Below are positions 14,532 to 22,486 of a DNA stretch of 51,834 nucleotides, piece by piece (position 1 is the stretch's first letter; each line of letters begins with the position of its first letter). Source of the stretch: a virus. Position numbers and translations under genes: made by a program. Below the pieces are notes generated by a model. That model searched no databases. It was not told the origin of the DNA and worked only from the letters and a program-made list of their open reading frames with translations. The DNA lies in the IMG/VR virus record IMGVR_UViG_3300035130_000145, positions 1 to 51,834 of that record; one strand, given 5' to 3'.

Positions 14532-15940
14532 AGGTCATTCATTTTCGGATGCAAAACGTACTTGGCCTTAAACTCCTCGAGGTCGAGCCGGGGAAGATCA
14601 CGGTTTTCGAGGGCGAGAACGGAACAGGCAAGACTTCGGTCGTGGAGGGGCTCCAAACTTTTTTCTCGAAACGATCGCTTAAGAGCCTGAAGAACATCGA
14701 CGCCGGCGACGAGGAGGCCGAGATCGTTCTCACATTTGAAGGAGAGGACGGCCGCGTCATCGCCAAGCGTGGTGAGAACGCCATCACAGTGAAACGTCAA
14801 GTTGGTGATACAGCGGCGTTTGAGAAAGTCCCCTGCCCAGCACAGTATCTTATGGACATTGCTCCAAGGGGAGCCGTGTTGAATCCAGTCAAGTTTCTGA
14901 GCACCGACGACAAAGAGCGGATCGACATGATTCTGAACGCTCTACCGGTGGAGTTCAACGAGAATGATTTCTGGGCAAGTATCGGCCTGAACCCGGTGGA
15001 CTACGACCCAGCACCGGCCACCGCGCACCCCCTCGTCAAGGTGGGGCTGTATCGCAAAAGCATCTTCGACCGTCGCACCTCGATAAACAGGGATGCAACA
15101 CAGAAGCGCGGCGCGTGCGAGCAGACGCGGCGCAAGGTCCCCATGGAGATCCCGACGGTGGAGGGGCTGGAGGGAAAGCGCGAAGAGCTCATGGAGCTCA
15201 AGGCGCGGCATGCACAAAGTGTTGCAAACATCAGCAATACCGCTCGCAGTGATGAAGCGCAAATCAAAGCGGAAATAATTCATGCCGAGCAATTGGCTCG
15301 TTCGGAGATCAGCGCATTCCAGCAAATGGTCTACCGCGAAGCAGAGGAACGAATTGCCGCAAAACAGCGAGAGTTGGATAAAACTCTCCAGGAGAAGAGG
15401 AAAGCCGCCGAGCAGCGCATTGGGGTAATCCATGTGGCACGGGACGCCTCGATGGAAAACATCAACAAGCTACTACCCAAAATAGAATCGCTCGCCGAAG
15501 AGATCGGCACCCTGAACGAACGGGTGAAAGATGCCGAGCGAATCCGGCAGACCCACGAGATTGCGGACGGCTTTGAATCGGAGGCAATCGCCCTCGAGGA
15601 GGATGCCAAGGCGCTCACCGCGGCTCTTGCGAGACTGGAAGCCTACAAGGCGGAGATGGTCGAGCATCTACCAATCCCTAGGCTCGACATCACAGACGGC
15701 AAGGTCACCGTGGACGGTGTCCCATGGTCTCAAGTCAATACGGCCCGAAGAATATCGATTGCCGTACAGGTGATTTGTCTCCGCTTCGGTGACGCGAAAT
15801 TCAAGCCAGTGTTCATGGATGGCGCTGAAGCACTCGACTCCAAGTCCATGGATATTTTGGAGGCCGAGCTCGAGCGTTACGGCGCACAGGGATTCATCGC
15901 CCGGGTGGCGGATGAGAATCGGATCAGGAAGGTGGGGTGA
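14528..15940 (+). CDS. SMC/RecF-like ATPase (AAA_23 type)
   Basis: A 470-aa DNA-repair style ATPase. The N-terminus carries MKVIHFRMQNVLGLKLLEVEP, and the Walker A GENGTGKTS (29-37) is joined to the C-terminal Walker B region VFMDGAEALD (about 428-437) by a coiled coil (about 205-375). Such short SbcC/RecF-like ATPases occur in phage recombination operons beside annealing proteins and nucleases, as here. Its role is probably DNA end processing or recombination. There is no zinc hook and the coil is short, so it is not a full SbcC. Confidence 0.8.
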   Translation: MKVIHFRMQNVLGLKLLEVEPGKITVFEGENGTGKTSVVEGLQTFFSKRSLKSLKNIDAGDEEAEIVLTFEGEDGRVIAKRGENAITVKRQVGDTAAFEKVPCPAQYLMDIAPRGAVLNPVKFLSTDDKERIDMILNALPVEFNENDFWASIGLNPVDYDPAPATAHPLVKVGLYRKSIFDRRTSINRDATQKRGACEQTRRKVPMEIPTVEGLEGKREELMELKARHAQSVANISNTARSDEAQIKAEIIHAEQLARSEISAFQQMVYREAEERIAAKQRELDKTLQEKRKAAEQRIGVIHVARDASMENINKLLPKIESLAEEIGTLNERVKDAERIRQTHEIADGFESEAIALEEDAKALTAALARLEAYKAEMVEHLPIPRLDITDGKVTVDGVPWSQVNTARRISIAVQVICLRFGDAKFKPVFMDGAEALDSKSMDILEAELERYGAQGFIARVADENRIRKVG

Positions 15941-16110
15941 TGAAAAAGAACAAGACATTGGTCTCAACCAGGAGAAAACGGAGAAGCACAGCAAAGTACT
16001 TGGAGGGTGGTGGTGAATCTCAATACGCCAGGAAAAAAGCATATTGCCACAAAAACGGCGTATGGGGTTTTGAGGTACCCGAGCCCAAGCCGTGGAGGTC
16101 AAACAAATGA
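15940..16110 (+). CDS. small basic protein between ATPase and annealing protein (56 aa)
   Basis: Its ATG at 15940 overlaps the ATPase stop (TGATG) and its TGA overlaps the next start as ATGA at 16107-16110, so it tiles the operon perfectly. The product starts MKKNKTLVSTRRKRRSTAKY, has an acidic/glycine patch (LEGGGESQYA) and ends VWGFEVPEPKPWRSNK. It is strongly basic and probably binds nucleic acid or a partner. Family unknown. Confidence 0.65.
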   Translation: MKKNKTLVSTRRKRRSTAKYLEGGGESQYARKKAYCHKNGVWGFEVPEPKPWRSNK

Positions 16111-17234
16111 ACCAAGAGATACAACAATACCAACCGCCCGCCATCGAGATGGGCGGCGATACAAGCATGGTGCAGGCGGCCGAAACCATATCGAGCGTCT
16201 TGGCCGCGCAGGCCGAAGCGGAGGTAAAGGCCCGCTACATCGTGGCGATGCAGCGACCGCGCAATATCGAGCGGGTTCGGCAAGCACTCAAGCAAGAATG
16301 CGAGAGACCGGGTTTCTCGGATGTCGCTTTCTATCGCCTGCCCCCTCGCAGCAAAAAACGAGATGCGAAACCAATCCAGGGACTATCCGTCCGGTTTGCC
16401 GAAGCGGCATTCAGGGCGATGGGCAATCTCGACATGAAGGCTATCGTCACCTACGAGGACGACGAGATGAGGATTCTCCGGGCCACTGTCATCGACATCG
16501 AAAGTAACGCCGCAGTCTCCACCGATATCCCTGTCAAGAAGACTATCGAAAGGCGATACCTGAAGGATGGAGAAACAGCCATCTCGCAAAGGCTTAACTC
16601 AGATGGGAAGGTTGTTTATCTGCGACGGGCAACCGATGATGAAATCACCCCAAAGCAGAACTCGGCGATCTCCAAGGCATTCAGGAACGGAATACTTCGG
16701 TTGTTGCCCGGAGACATCCAGGACGAGTGCGAAAGGCGGATTCTACAGATCCGTCAAGGCGCCGTGCCAACTGACCCCAAAGAGCAGGTTCGAAGGGTCA
16801 TTGACTCCTTCGGTTCCATCGGGGTCGATGCAGACGACTTGGTGAAATACCTCGGACACAAGGTGGAGACCTGCTCTCCCGCCGAGCTCCAGGGGCTACG
16901 TGACCTCTTCGGTGCAATACGTGCCGGTGAGACGACATTCCATGAGGAGCTATCGGCCCGGGAGGGGCCCGAAGAACCCAAAAAGACAAAGACCGAGCAG
17001 CTCAAGGACAGCCTGAGAAGCGAGGCAGATAAAAAACTAAACCGATTGCGCGATGATGCCGTCGACATGGCCAAGGAGATTTGGGGTGATGACGCAATGC
17101 TGGAGCTCGGGAAAATAGCCCGTGGATACGGCACGTCAATTATGAGCGCAGAGGAACCGACTCTACAGGCAATAATAAACGACTTAAACAGCATGCTCAG
17201 CGGAGCATTGAGTGAGGAGACAGATAAGAAATGA
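16107..17234 (+). CDS. predicted single-strand annealing protein (Rad52/Erf/RecT-type)
   Basis: A 375-aa protein. Conserved-looking blocks include ARYIVAMQRPRNIERVRQAL, GLSVRFAEAAFRAMGN and KQNSAISKAFRNGILRLLPGDI. A small C-terminal helical domain (YLGHKVETCSPAELQGLRDLF) recalls the RecT/Erf C-terminal wing. Such proteins anneal ssDNA in phage recombination. Neighbours (ATPase before, YqaJ-type nuclease 2.5 kb after) fit. The exact superfamily cannot be fixed by eye. The start is MNQEIQQYQ at 16107, overlapping the 56-aa gene. Confidence 0.6.
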   Translation: MNQEIQQYQPPAIEMGGDTSMVQAAETISSVLAAQAEAEVKARYIVAMQRPRNIERVRQALKQECERPGFSDVAFYRLPPRSKKRDAKPIQGLSVRFAEAAFRAMGNLDMKAIVTYEDDEMRILRATVIDIESNAAVSTDIPVKKTIERRYLKDGETAISQRLNSDGKVVYLRRATDDEITPKQNSAISKAFRNGILRLLPGDIQDECERRILQIRQGAVPTDPKEQVRRVIDSFGSIGVDADDLVKYLGHKVETCSPAELQGLRDLFGAIRAGETTFHEELSAREGPEEPKKTKTEQLKDSLRSEADKKLNRLRDDAVDMAKEIWGDDAMLELGKIARGYGTSIMSAEEPTLQAIINDLNSMLSGALSEETDKK

Positions 17235-17584
17235 GTTGGGAACCAGTAGATGTGAATCTCATCAATCATGGCGAGGTGGTGGGCCAGGTGAATCACCACA
17301 TCAATGAAGCCGTCAAGGACGCCCTCGACCCGAACAAGCCGGCAAACAAGGTCCGAAGGGTGACCTTGAAGATCGAGATCTTACCGACAGAAGATAGGCA
17401 ACAGGCGGCAATCAAAGCCACCGTCGAAACGAAATTCCCGCCCGATGTTCCCGGTGTCGACATGCTGACGATCTACCGAGATGGGAAGCGCGGATTCATC
17501 AACACCGATGAACAGCTTGATATTTTTGACCCAGAAACGGGCGAAGTACCGAGCCTGATAAGAACGGAGAAAACCAATGATTAG
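17231..17584 (+). CDS. hypothetical protein (117 aa)
   Basis: ATGA-coupled to the annealing protein. A middle block KVRRVTLKIEILPTEDRQQA followed by ATVETKFPP and FINTDEQLDIFDPETGE looks like a small beta-sandwich. This pattern is frequent in phage recombination operons, but I know no function. Confidence 0.55.
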   Translation: MSWEPVDVNLINHGEVVGQVNHHINEAVKDALDPNKPANKVRRVTLKIEILPTEDRQQAAIKATVETKFPPDVPGVDMLTIYRDGKRGFINTDEQLDIFDPETGEVPSLIRTEKTND

Positions 17585-18272
17585 AGAGGCAATAGATAGA
17601 ATTTTGGACCTACAGCGACCACCGACATTTAAAGACTGTGAGGGTGTTGAGCGAAGCACCAATAACAAAGGTGTGATATCGCCGACAGAGATTCCGCCTA
17701 CTGAGGGCTCGACGCTTGATGGGGCCATTGCGGCAGCCGAGGATCATCGCTATATACAGTGTTCAATGAACAAAGTCATCGTCTTTGGCTTCGAGCATTA
17801 CAACAACCGAATGTTCCGACGCGATGTGCACATCGCAAAGCCGATCCTGCCCGACAACTTTCGATTTGGCCATGCAATGGATATCGAGAGTTTCATTATC
17901 AACACCTCAGATTTCTTCATCCGAGATGACCCCTACAAGCAGATGATTGCCGCCATCTCCTGTATCACCGACGTGCAAGAGCAGGTCATCGATGATGACG
18001 GAATATCTCAGACCGTCTCATACAAGGCCAGGGTGGGGCGCAAAGGTGAAGGAAAGCTTGAACCATTCGTGACGCTTCGTGCCTATCGCACATTCCGGGA
18101 GGTTGAACAACAGCCCGAGGCGACTTATCTGATCCGAATCGGCAAAGGACGGGACGGCCCTACGATTACGCTCCATGAGGCAAGCGGCTACGACTGGAAG
18201 ATCAAATGCACCAACGCTGTCTACCAATACATCCGGGGGCACGTAGGCGACGACGTGACGGTTATCAGGTGA
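17577..18272 (+). CDS. hypothetical protein, DUF2303-like context (231 aa)
   Basis: Overlaps the previous gene by 8 bases. A likely alpha/beta protein, with EGSTLDGAIAAAEDHRYIQC near residue 45 and a C-terminal strand-rich half (TLRAYRTFREVEQQPEATYLIRIG). Phage proteins of similar size in this operon slot are often annotated DUF2303. The resemblance here is positional plus weak sequence feel, so treat as unknown. Confidence 0.5.
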   Translation: MIREAIDRILDLQRPPTFKDCEGVERSTNNKGVISPTEIPPTEGSTLDGAIAAAEDHRYIQCSMNKVIVFGFEHYNNRMFRRDVHIAKPILPDNFRFGHAMDIESFIINTSDFFIRDDPYKQMIAAISCITDVQEQVIDDDGISQTVSYKARVGRKGEGKLEPFVTLRAYRTFREVEQQPEATYLIRIGKGRDGPTITLHEASGYDWKIKCTNAVYQYIRGHVGDDVTVIR

Positions 18273-18297
18273 TGTTTTACCAAAGGAGAATATCAAA

Positions 18298-18840
18298 ATG
18301 AAAGTCAGTTGTGAATTTGAATTGGACTGGGTCGATGAAGACGAAACCATCGATAGTGAGATTGAGAAACGACTTGTTCGCGCGGTAATTGATAAGATGC
18401 CTAAAAGCATAATGGAGGGCATCGAAAAAAAAGCATCTGACCTGATGGCCGATAAGGTCGATAGCACAATCGACACAATACTTGATCGGTTCATGAATAA
18501 GGAAGTGATGGTCACCGATCGATGGGGGGATATTCAAGAGAAATACGAATCCGTCAACGAGCTATTGAAATCAAAGTTCGATTCCTTCGTTTCACAGCCA
18601 GTCGACAAAAATGGAAACCCAGCTAAGGGGTGTTCGTACGGCAAAGTGTACACACGAATTGAGCATCTGATCGACGCGAGAATACAAGATAAGGCCAGCA
18701 GATTTACAAAGAACATACTTGACGGAGTTGAGATACAGCTGAAACAGCACTTGAATGAACAGATCAAAAAGGGTACCGAGGAGGCATTCAAGAAAGCTAT
18801 GAATCTGGATGAGATCCTGTCGGGAAAGAAAACAGGGTGA
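18298..18840 (+). CDS. helical acidic/basic hypothetical protein (180 aa)
   Basis: Starts MKVSCEFELDWVDEDETID behind AAAGGAG. Long amphipathic helices follow (EIEKRLVRAVIDKMPKSIME, SRFTKNILDGVEIQLKQHL). It ends in a Lys-rich tail. It may oligomerise through its helices. No family recognised. Confidence 0.55.
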   Translation: MKVSCEFELDWVDEDETIDSEIEKRLVRAVIDKMPKSIMEGIEKKASDLMADKVDSTIDTILDRFMNKEVMVTDRWGDIQEKYESVNELLKSKFDSFVSQPVDKNGNPAKGCSYGKVYTRIEHLIDARIQDKASRFTKNILDGVEIQLKQHLNEQIKKGTEEAFKKAMNLDEILSGKKTG

Positions 18841-18844
18841 TGTC

Positions 18845-19069
18845 ATGCAGCAAGTGGAAGGATACATAGCTGAAATAAGAAGCGAAGTCAGGGAATGCCT
18901 CGGATGCGGAAACCTCGTCGTTGGCGGTTCAAGCTGGTGCATGAACTGCGTCAGGGCGGCTGAAGGCCCTCGAAAGATTTTCGGCATAACAGCTGTAGGT
19001 TGGATGGTCATCTTCGTTGCGAATATGATCTGCGCTGCCGCAGCCGTGGCAATCGCCCTGCTCGCATAG
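18845..19069 (+). CDS. zinc-ribbon plus single-TM protein (74 aa)
   Basis: ATG 18845 follows the upstream stop by 4 bases. CLGCG and CMNC pairs (about 17-36) form a probable zinc ribbon. A single transmembrane helix follows (GWMVIFVANMICAAAAVAIALLA, about 52-74). Membrane-anchored zinc ribbons of this kind are found in phages without known role; membrane exclusion is possible. Confidence 0.6.
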   Translation: MQQVEGYIAEIRSEVRECLGCGNLVVGGSSWCMNCVRAAEGPRKIFGITAVGWMVIFVANMICAAAAVAIALLA

Positions 19070-19099
19070 AACTATTATCGGAAGTAAGGAGTAGATGAA

Positions 19100-19189
19100 A
19101 TGGATGATTTGACACTACCAATAATCGCGATAGTGGCTTCGGTTATATCACTCGCGTACAGTATTTACAGAACATATAAACCATTTTAG
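19100..19189 (+). CDS. tiny membrane peptide (29 aa)
   Basis: A 29-aa ORF with AAGGAG seven bases upstream. The product MDDLTLPIIAIVASVISLAY is one transmembrane helix, followed by a short basic tail (SIYRTYKPF). It directly follows another membrane protein. Candidate regulator of membrane processes or toxin-like peptide; unproven. Confidence 0.55.
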   Translation: MDDLTLPIIAIVASVISLAYSIYRTYKPF

Positions 19190-19216
19190 CCGATAACTTC
19201 TGAACATTATCGGTAA

Positions 19217-19429
19217 ATGATCGATAGACACAAATTCTACGAACGGATCGCAATCTGCCTCGAGAGTCGCATGTCGCAACGAGACTCCGAGGCGGTTGCA
19301 GCCCGTGAGTTTTTCGCATCGTGCAATCTGCCGACTGCCGAAGACAAAGCCGATGCTGACCGGCTCGGGTGGTCGAAACTGAAGATGTTTCGCACGATGA
19401 ATCAAGAAGGATTAAAGGAATGGATGTAA
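19217..19429 (+). CDS. hypothetical protein (70 aa)
   Basis: Helical, starting MIDRHKFYERIAICLESRMSQ. It overlaps the next gene start by 10 bases. It has no obvious Shine-Dalgarno (TTATCGGTAA before ATG). Unknown. Confidence 0.45.
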   Translation: MIDRHKFYERIAICLESRMSQRDSEAVAAREFFASCNLPTAEDKADADRLGWSKLKMFRTMNQEGLKEWM

Positions 19430-19734
19430 CTGAAAACAAAATCGAAAAAATGAAGGCTCAAATAGTGATTCTTGAGCATGAAATATCGCGACTGAAATCA
19501 CGTCTCAATATGCCGACCTCACCAGGATGGTACTGGGCGTTGGCGCAAGGTGAACCTGAGCCGGTTGTTATGCAGGTGATAGAATCCGACAGCCATCATG
19601 GACTAAAGGAGCTTATCTGTAGAAGAGATGGTAATATTTGGGGGCCAGTTCAGAAAAGCGACTGCATCGTCAAATGGCTCGGTCCGGTGGCTCCGTGTGA
19701 ATACAAAGAGGGACATCCCGATGAAAACCCGTAA
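19420..19734 (+). CDS. PGWYWA-type small phage protein with N-terminal coiled coil (104 aa)
   Basis: From ATG 19420 (AAAGGA upstream). Residues 5-26 are a coiled coil (NKIEKMKAQIVILEHEISRL). Then comes a small beta domain: TSPGWYWALAQGEPEPVVMQV ... IWGPVQKSDCIVKWLGPVAP. This 'GWYWA ... EPV ... W-GPV' domain is frequent in phages as a stand-alone protein of unknown function. The genes at 21868 and 22157 look like more divergent versions. Confidence 0.6.
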   Translation: MDVTENKIEKMKAQIVILEHEISRLKSRLNMPTSPGWYWALAQGEPEPVVMQVIESDSHHGLKELICRRDGNIWGPVQKSDCIVKWLGPVAPCEYKEGHPDENP

Positions 19735-20608
19735 ACAATGGCTGAAAGAACGGAAGCGTTTCATCACTGCTTCGGATGTTGCCGCGGTGCTCGGTGTACT
19801 GACCGCATTCAAAAACATCCTCGACGTTTACATGGACAAAACAACCGATGACGTCGAGGAGAGCGACAGCCCGATTCTGCGATACGGCCATTACATGGAG
19901 CCTTTCACGGCTGAGCTCTACGCCGAGCAGACAGGCCGGGAGGTGCGCGACCCGGGGGCAACGGAGATCGCCGTCCACCCAGACATCCCTTGGCTTGGGG
20001 CCACACTGGATCGAGAGACACTTGTGGATGGTCGCTGGATACCGCTGGAGATAAAGCAGGTCAATGACCCACGCTACATCTTCAAGGCCGCAGAGTGGGC
20101 AGAGGAGCCACCCGAGCAATACTGGATACAGTGTCAGACACAGGCGGCCTGTAAACAAATGGACTTGTGCGCTATCACCGGTCAGTTCCCGGGGTGCATG
20201 CTCGCCAACGCCGATCTGGAGTTTGACGGGGAGTTTTTCGAACTGGCGTATCCGGTGCTCGATGAGTTTTGGAACTACAATGTAAAGAAGCGGATCCCTC
20301 CCGAGGTGCCCGACCATCCGAAGGCACTGGATTCTCTGAAGCGACTCTATCCAAAGGAGAACGGCTGGACCGTCACCCTCAATGACAACGCGCTCCAGTT
20401 GGCCAACGATATGCGCGCCCTCAGAGCGGAAGCGCGCGAGAACGACAAAGAGGCAAAGCGGATCGAAGCGATACTGAGAGGGCAGATGGGGAAGGCTTCT
20501 TATGGTGCTTTGAGAGACGGAACAGTCCTTCAACTTACCACGGTCAATCGGAAGGGCTACACCGTTGAGCCCAAAAGTTTCCGTCAGATGACAAGAAAGA
20601 GATACTGA
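19721..20608 (+). CDS. YqaJ-type phage recombinase/exonuclease
   Basis: A 295-aa PD-(D/E)XK nuclease of the YqaJ/lambda-Exo kind, which resects dsDNA to feed the annealing protein. Motifs: RFITASDVAAVLG (about 13-25), Glu in YMEPFTAELY (about 58-67), catalytic Asp in LGATLDRE (Asp 97), LEIKQ (Glu 110 and Lys 112) and YWIQCQTQAACKQMD (about 134-148). The start MKTRKQWLKERKR at 19721 has GAGGGAC upstream; the longer frame to 19628 is a read-through of the prior gene region. Confidence 0.85.
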   Translation: MKTRKQWLKERKRFITASDVAAVLGVLTAFKNILDVYMDKTTDDVEESDSPILRYGHYMEPFTAELYAEQTGREVRDPGATEIAVHPDIPWLGATLDRETLVDGRWIPLEIKQVNDPRYIFKAAEWAEEPPEQYWIQCQTQAACKQMDLCAITGQFPGCMLANADLEFDGEFFELAYPVLDEFWNYNVKKRIPPEVPDHPKALDSLKRLYPKENGWTVTLNDNALQLANDMRALRAEARENDKEAKRIEAILRGQMGKASYGALRDGTVLQLTTVNRKGYTVEPKSFRQMTRKRY

Positions 20609-20609
20609 G

Positions 20610-21254
20610 ATGAAAACAACATACGTCACATTCAAACGGGAGATGGCGCGCGCCTATGCCGAGGGTAGGAAACGGATGACACGACGGGTGATCAAGTATA
20701 TACCGGCCCTCGGCGATCCAAAAACCTGGTGTCACAAAATCGGTTCTGGAAAATTCTGGATAGCAGTAGGTAACTATAGAAAATATTGCCCCTATGGCCA
20801 ACCCGGAGACCAGATCATACTCGGGACGACTTGGGCTGTCTACTGCGGATTTGATCATCTTAAGCCCAGCGAATTGCCGAAAGACGTGATTATAGACGGA
20901 GTTCTGCAACCTATACCAATCTGGTCCTACTTCGACTCGGAAGAGAAACCAGAAGGATTCGGAAAACTGCGTCCTGGTCGGTTTCTGCCTGGATTTCTTC
21001 GCGACCGGATGCCGCGTGAGACGTTGAAGATCGTTCGGGCTGAGAGGGTGCAGGACATCACGAATGAAGAGGCAATCTTGGAGGGCATTTTTGAAACACC
21101 AAGGGATCCTGGGTTTGATTGCTGGTCAACGTACGGAATGAGAGACTATTACCCAATGCCACGAGATGCCTTCAGGGCGCTTTGGGATCGTATTAATGCA
21201 GGCAGAGGTTTATCATGGGATTCGAATCCGTGGGTTTGGGTTTTGGGGTGGTGA
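20610..21254 (+). CDS. ASCH-like 'morphogenetic' phage protein
   Basis: A 214-aa protein matching a common phage family with an ASCH-like RNA-binding fold. A KRMTRRVIK N-terminal block is followed by CPYGQPGDQIILGTTWAV, then KLRPGRFLPGFLRDRMPRETLKIV, RAERVQDITNEEAILEGI, and the hallmark ending FRALWDRINAGRGLSWDSNPWVWVL. The family is often labelled morphogenetic protein but its role is unproven. It starts two bases after the nuclease stop. Confidence 0.75.
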   Translation: MKTTYVTFKREMARAYAEGRKRMTRRVIKYIPALGDPKTWCHKIGSGKFWIAVGNYRKYCPYGQPGDQIILGTTWAVYCGFDHLKPSELPKDVIIDGVLQPIPIWSYFDSEEKPEGFGKLRPGRFLPGFLRDRMPRETLKIVRAERVQDITNEEAILEGIFETPRDPGFDCWSTYGMRDYYPMPRDAFRALWDRINAGRGLSWDSNPWVWVLGW

Positions 21255-21255
21255 G

Positions 21256-21576
21256 ATGAGGATTGTCGTAGAGTATATTGATGGCAAAACAGAATCGTTT
21301 TGCGAACCACTTGATAACTGGGGAGATGTTGACGCTAATGCAGAGTATTTAAGTTCGTGGCTTGTAATAAATATTGGACGAAAAAAACGTGTATCGATAC
21401 CGATTGAAAAGATTCGACGCGTTGAAGTATTTCCGACATTGCGCGGTCATGAGCTAGATCTGATAAAAACTGATAAGGCAAGAATGGATGGTGACGAGAA
21501 AGTAGCTGAATTCAAAAGGCTATTGGATAATACGACACATGTGACAGCCAAAGATCTACACACACCTCTAAAGTGA
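21256..21576 (+). CDS. hypothetical protein (106 aa)
   Basis: The ATG at 21256 follows the previous stop by one base. The N-terminal half is strand-rich (MRIVVEYIDGKTESFCEP, SWLVINIGRKKRVSIPIEKIRRVEV). The C-terminus is helical. Unknown. Confidence 0.5.
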   Translation: MRIVVEYIDGKTESFCEPLDNWGDVDANAEYLSSWLVINIGRKKRVSIPIEKIRRVEVFPTLRGHELDLIKTDKARMDGDEKVAEFKRLLDNTTHVTAKDLHTPLK

Positions 21577-21656
21577 TGAAGCGGATTCTGGATCGGAAAT
21601 TTTGCTGGAAGATGCAGAGTCACCAACTGGCGCGAAACACTCACGAAGGTGAAGTG

Positions 21657-21881
21657 ATGAGCATACCGGATCCAATTGAGATAATGAAACGAAGACAAGA
21701 AGAATCTATAGATAGAATTGTGATCATAGATGGAATTGAATACTACCCATGCGATGATTGCGGGAAAGCGACGCCACTCGATGACATCGTATGCATGGAC
21801 CCGTTAGGTGTATCAGGCGGCATCTGTGGAGATTGCTTGGATAGATGGGTAGCAGAAAGGGAAAAAAATGAGACCGGATAA
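21657..21881 (+). CDS. zinc-finger-like protein (74 aa)
   Basis: The ATG at 21657 has GAAGGTGA upstream; an upstream GTG/ATG at 21573-21576 would add about 28 residues coupled to the previous stop. CDDCGK and CGDC pairs (about 35-64) around a GVSGG loop suggest one zinc site, like the small HNH-less treble-clef proteins in phages. Function unknown. Confidence 0.55.
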   Translation: MSIPDPIEIMKRRQEESIDRIVIIDGIEYYPCDDCGKATPLDDIVCMDPLGVSGGICGDCLDRWVAEREKNETG

Positions 21882-22167
21882 GCCAGGGCATTGGTGGTAC
21901 AAAACATCATATGGGCCGGAAAAGATAGCTTATATTGCGAGCGGGTTTTCTTTCGAACTGTGTGTCATTGATAACCAGCATCCCGTTTGTATTTCTGTAT
22001 TCGAATGTTCGTCAGAGTTCGGAGAATGGCTCGCCCAGGCACATCCACCGAAGAAGATTGGGAACAGAGTCAATGAGGCCAGAGTGCTAAATACGGATGA
22101 TGGACTGGTCATTCCCTATGAAGACGTAAAAGAGTTCCTGCTAAATGGAGATTATAATGAAGAATAG
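21868..22167 (+). CDS. RPDKPG-type small protein, paralogue 1 (99 aa)
   Basis: Begins MRPDKPGHWWYKTSYGPEKIAYI and contains EFGEWLAQAHPPKKIGN and the ending IPYEDVKEFLLNG. The next gene shares the order RPDKPG.W, W..AHPPKK and YEDVKE(F/Y)LLNG, so the two arose by tandem duplication. It is probably a small beta domain related to the GWYWA family. Role unknown. Confidence 0.6.
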   Translation: MRPDKPGHWWYKTSYGPEKIAYIASGFSFELCVIDNQHPVCISVFECSSEFGEWLAQAHPPKKIGNRVNEARVLNTDDGLVIPYEDVKEFLLNGDYNEE

Positions 22168-22486
22168 ACCAGATAAACCAGGATGCTACTGGTGGGAAGA
22201 CGACTGCGGACGATATCACGTCGCAGAGTTTGACGAGGAAATGAAGACCCTTGATTCTTGCGATACTGGTTTTATTAGTCCAGAAAAGTTTGAAGAATCG
22301 GTCTGTTTTATTCGATGGGTAAGCCCGGCGCACCCTCCTAAAAAGGTGGATCGTTATATTATGGATACCGTATCTGATGGTGGCGGGTTAACGACTGAGA
22401 GCGCCATGGAGAAATATCAGACTGGCGATTGGGTTCGCTATGAAGACGTCAAAGAGTACCTGCTGAATGGTGGTGAGAATGACTGA
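22157..22486 (+). CDS. RPDKPG-type small protein, paralogue 2 (109 aa)
   Basis: Starts MKNRPDKPGCYWWEDDCGRYHV within the last codons of paralogue 1. Shared blocks are RWVSPAHPPKKVDR and VRYEDVKEYLLNGG. It carries an insertion (MDTVSDGGGLTTESAMEKYQTG) that its neighbour lacks. The two may act as a pair or be undergoing diversification. Confidence 0.6.
   Translation: MKNRPDKPGCYWWEDDCGRYHVAEFDEEMKTLDSCDTGFISPEKFEESVCFIRWVSPAHPPKKVDRYIMDTVSDGGGLTTESAMEKYQTGDWVRYEDVKEYLLNGGEND

Noticed and set aside
19670-20635. 321-aa minus-strand open frame
   Set aside because: Shadow of the YqaJ-type nuclease, which has its catalytic motifs.
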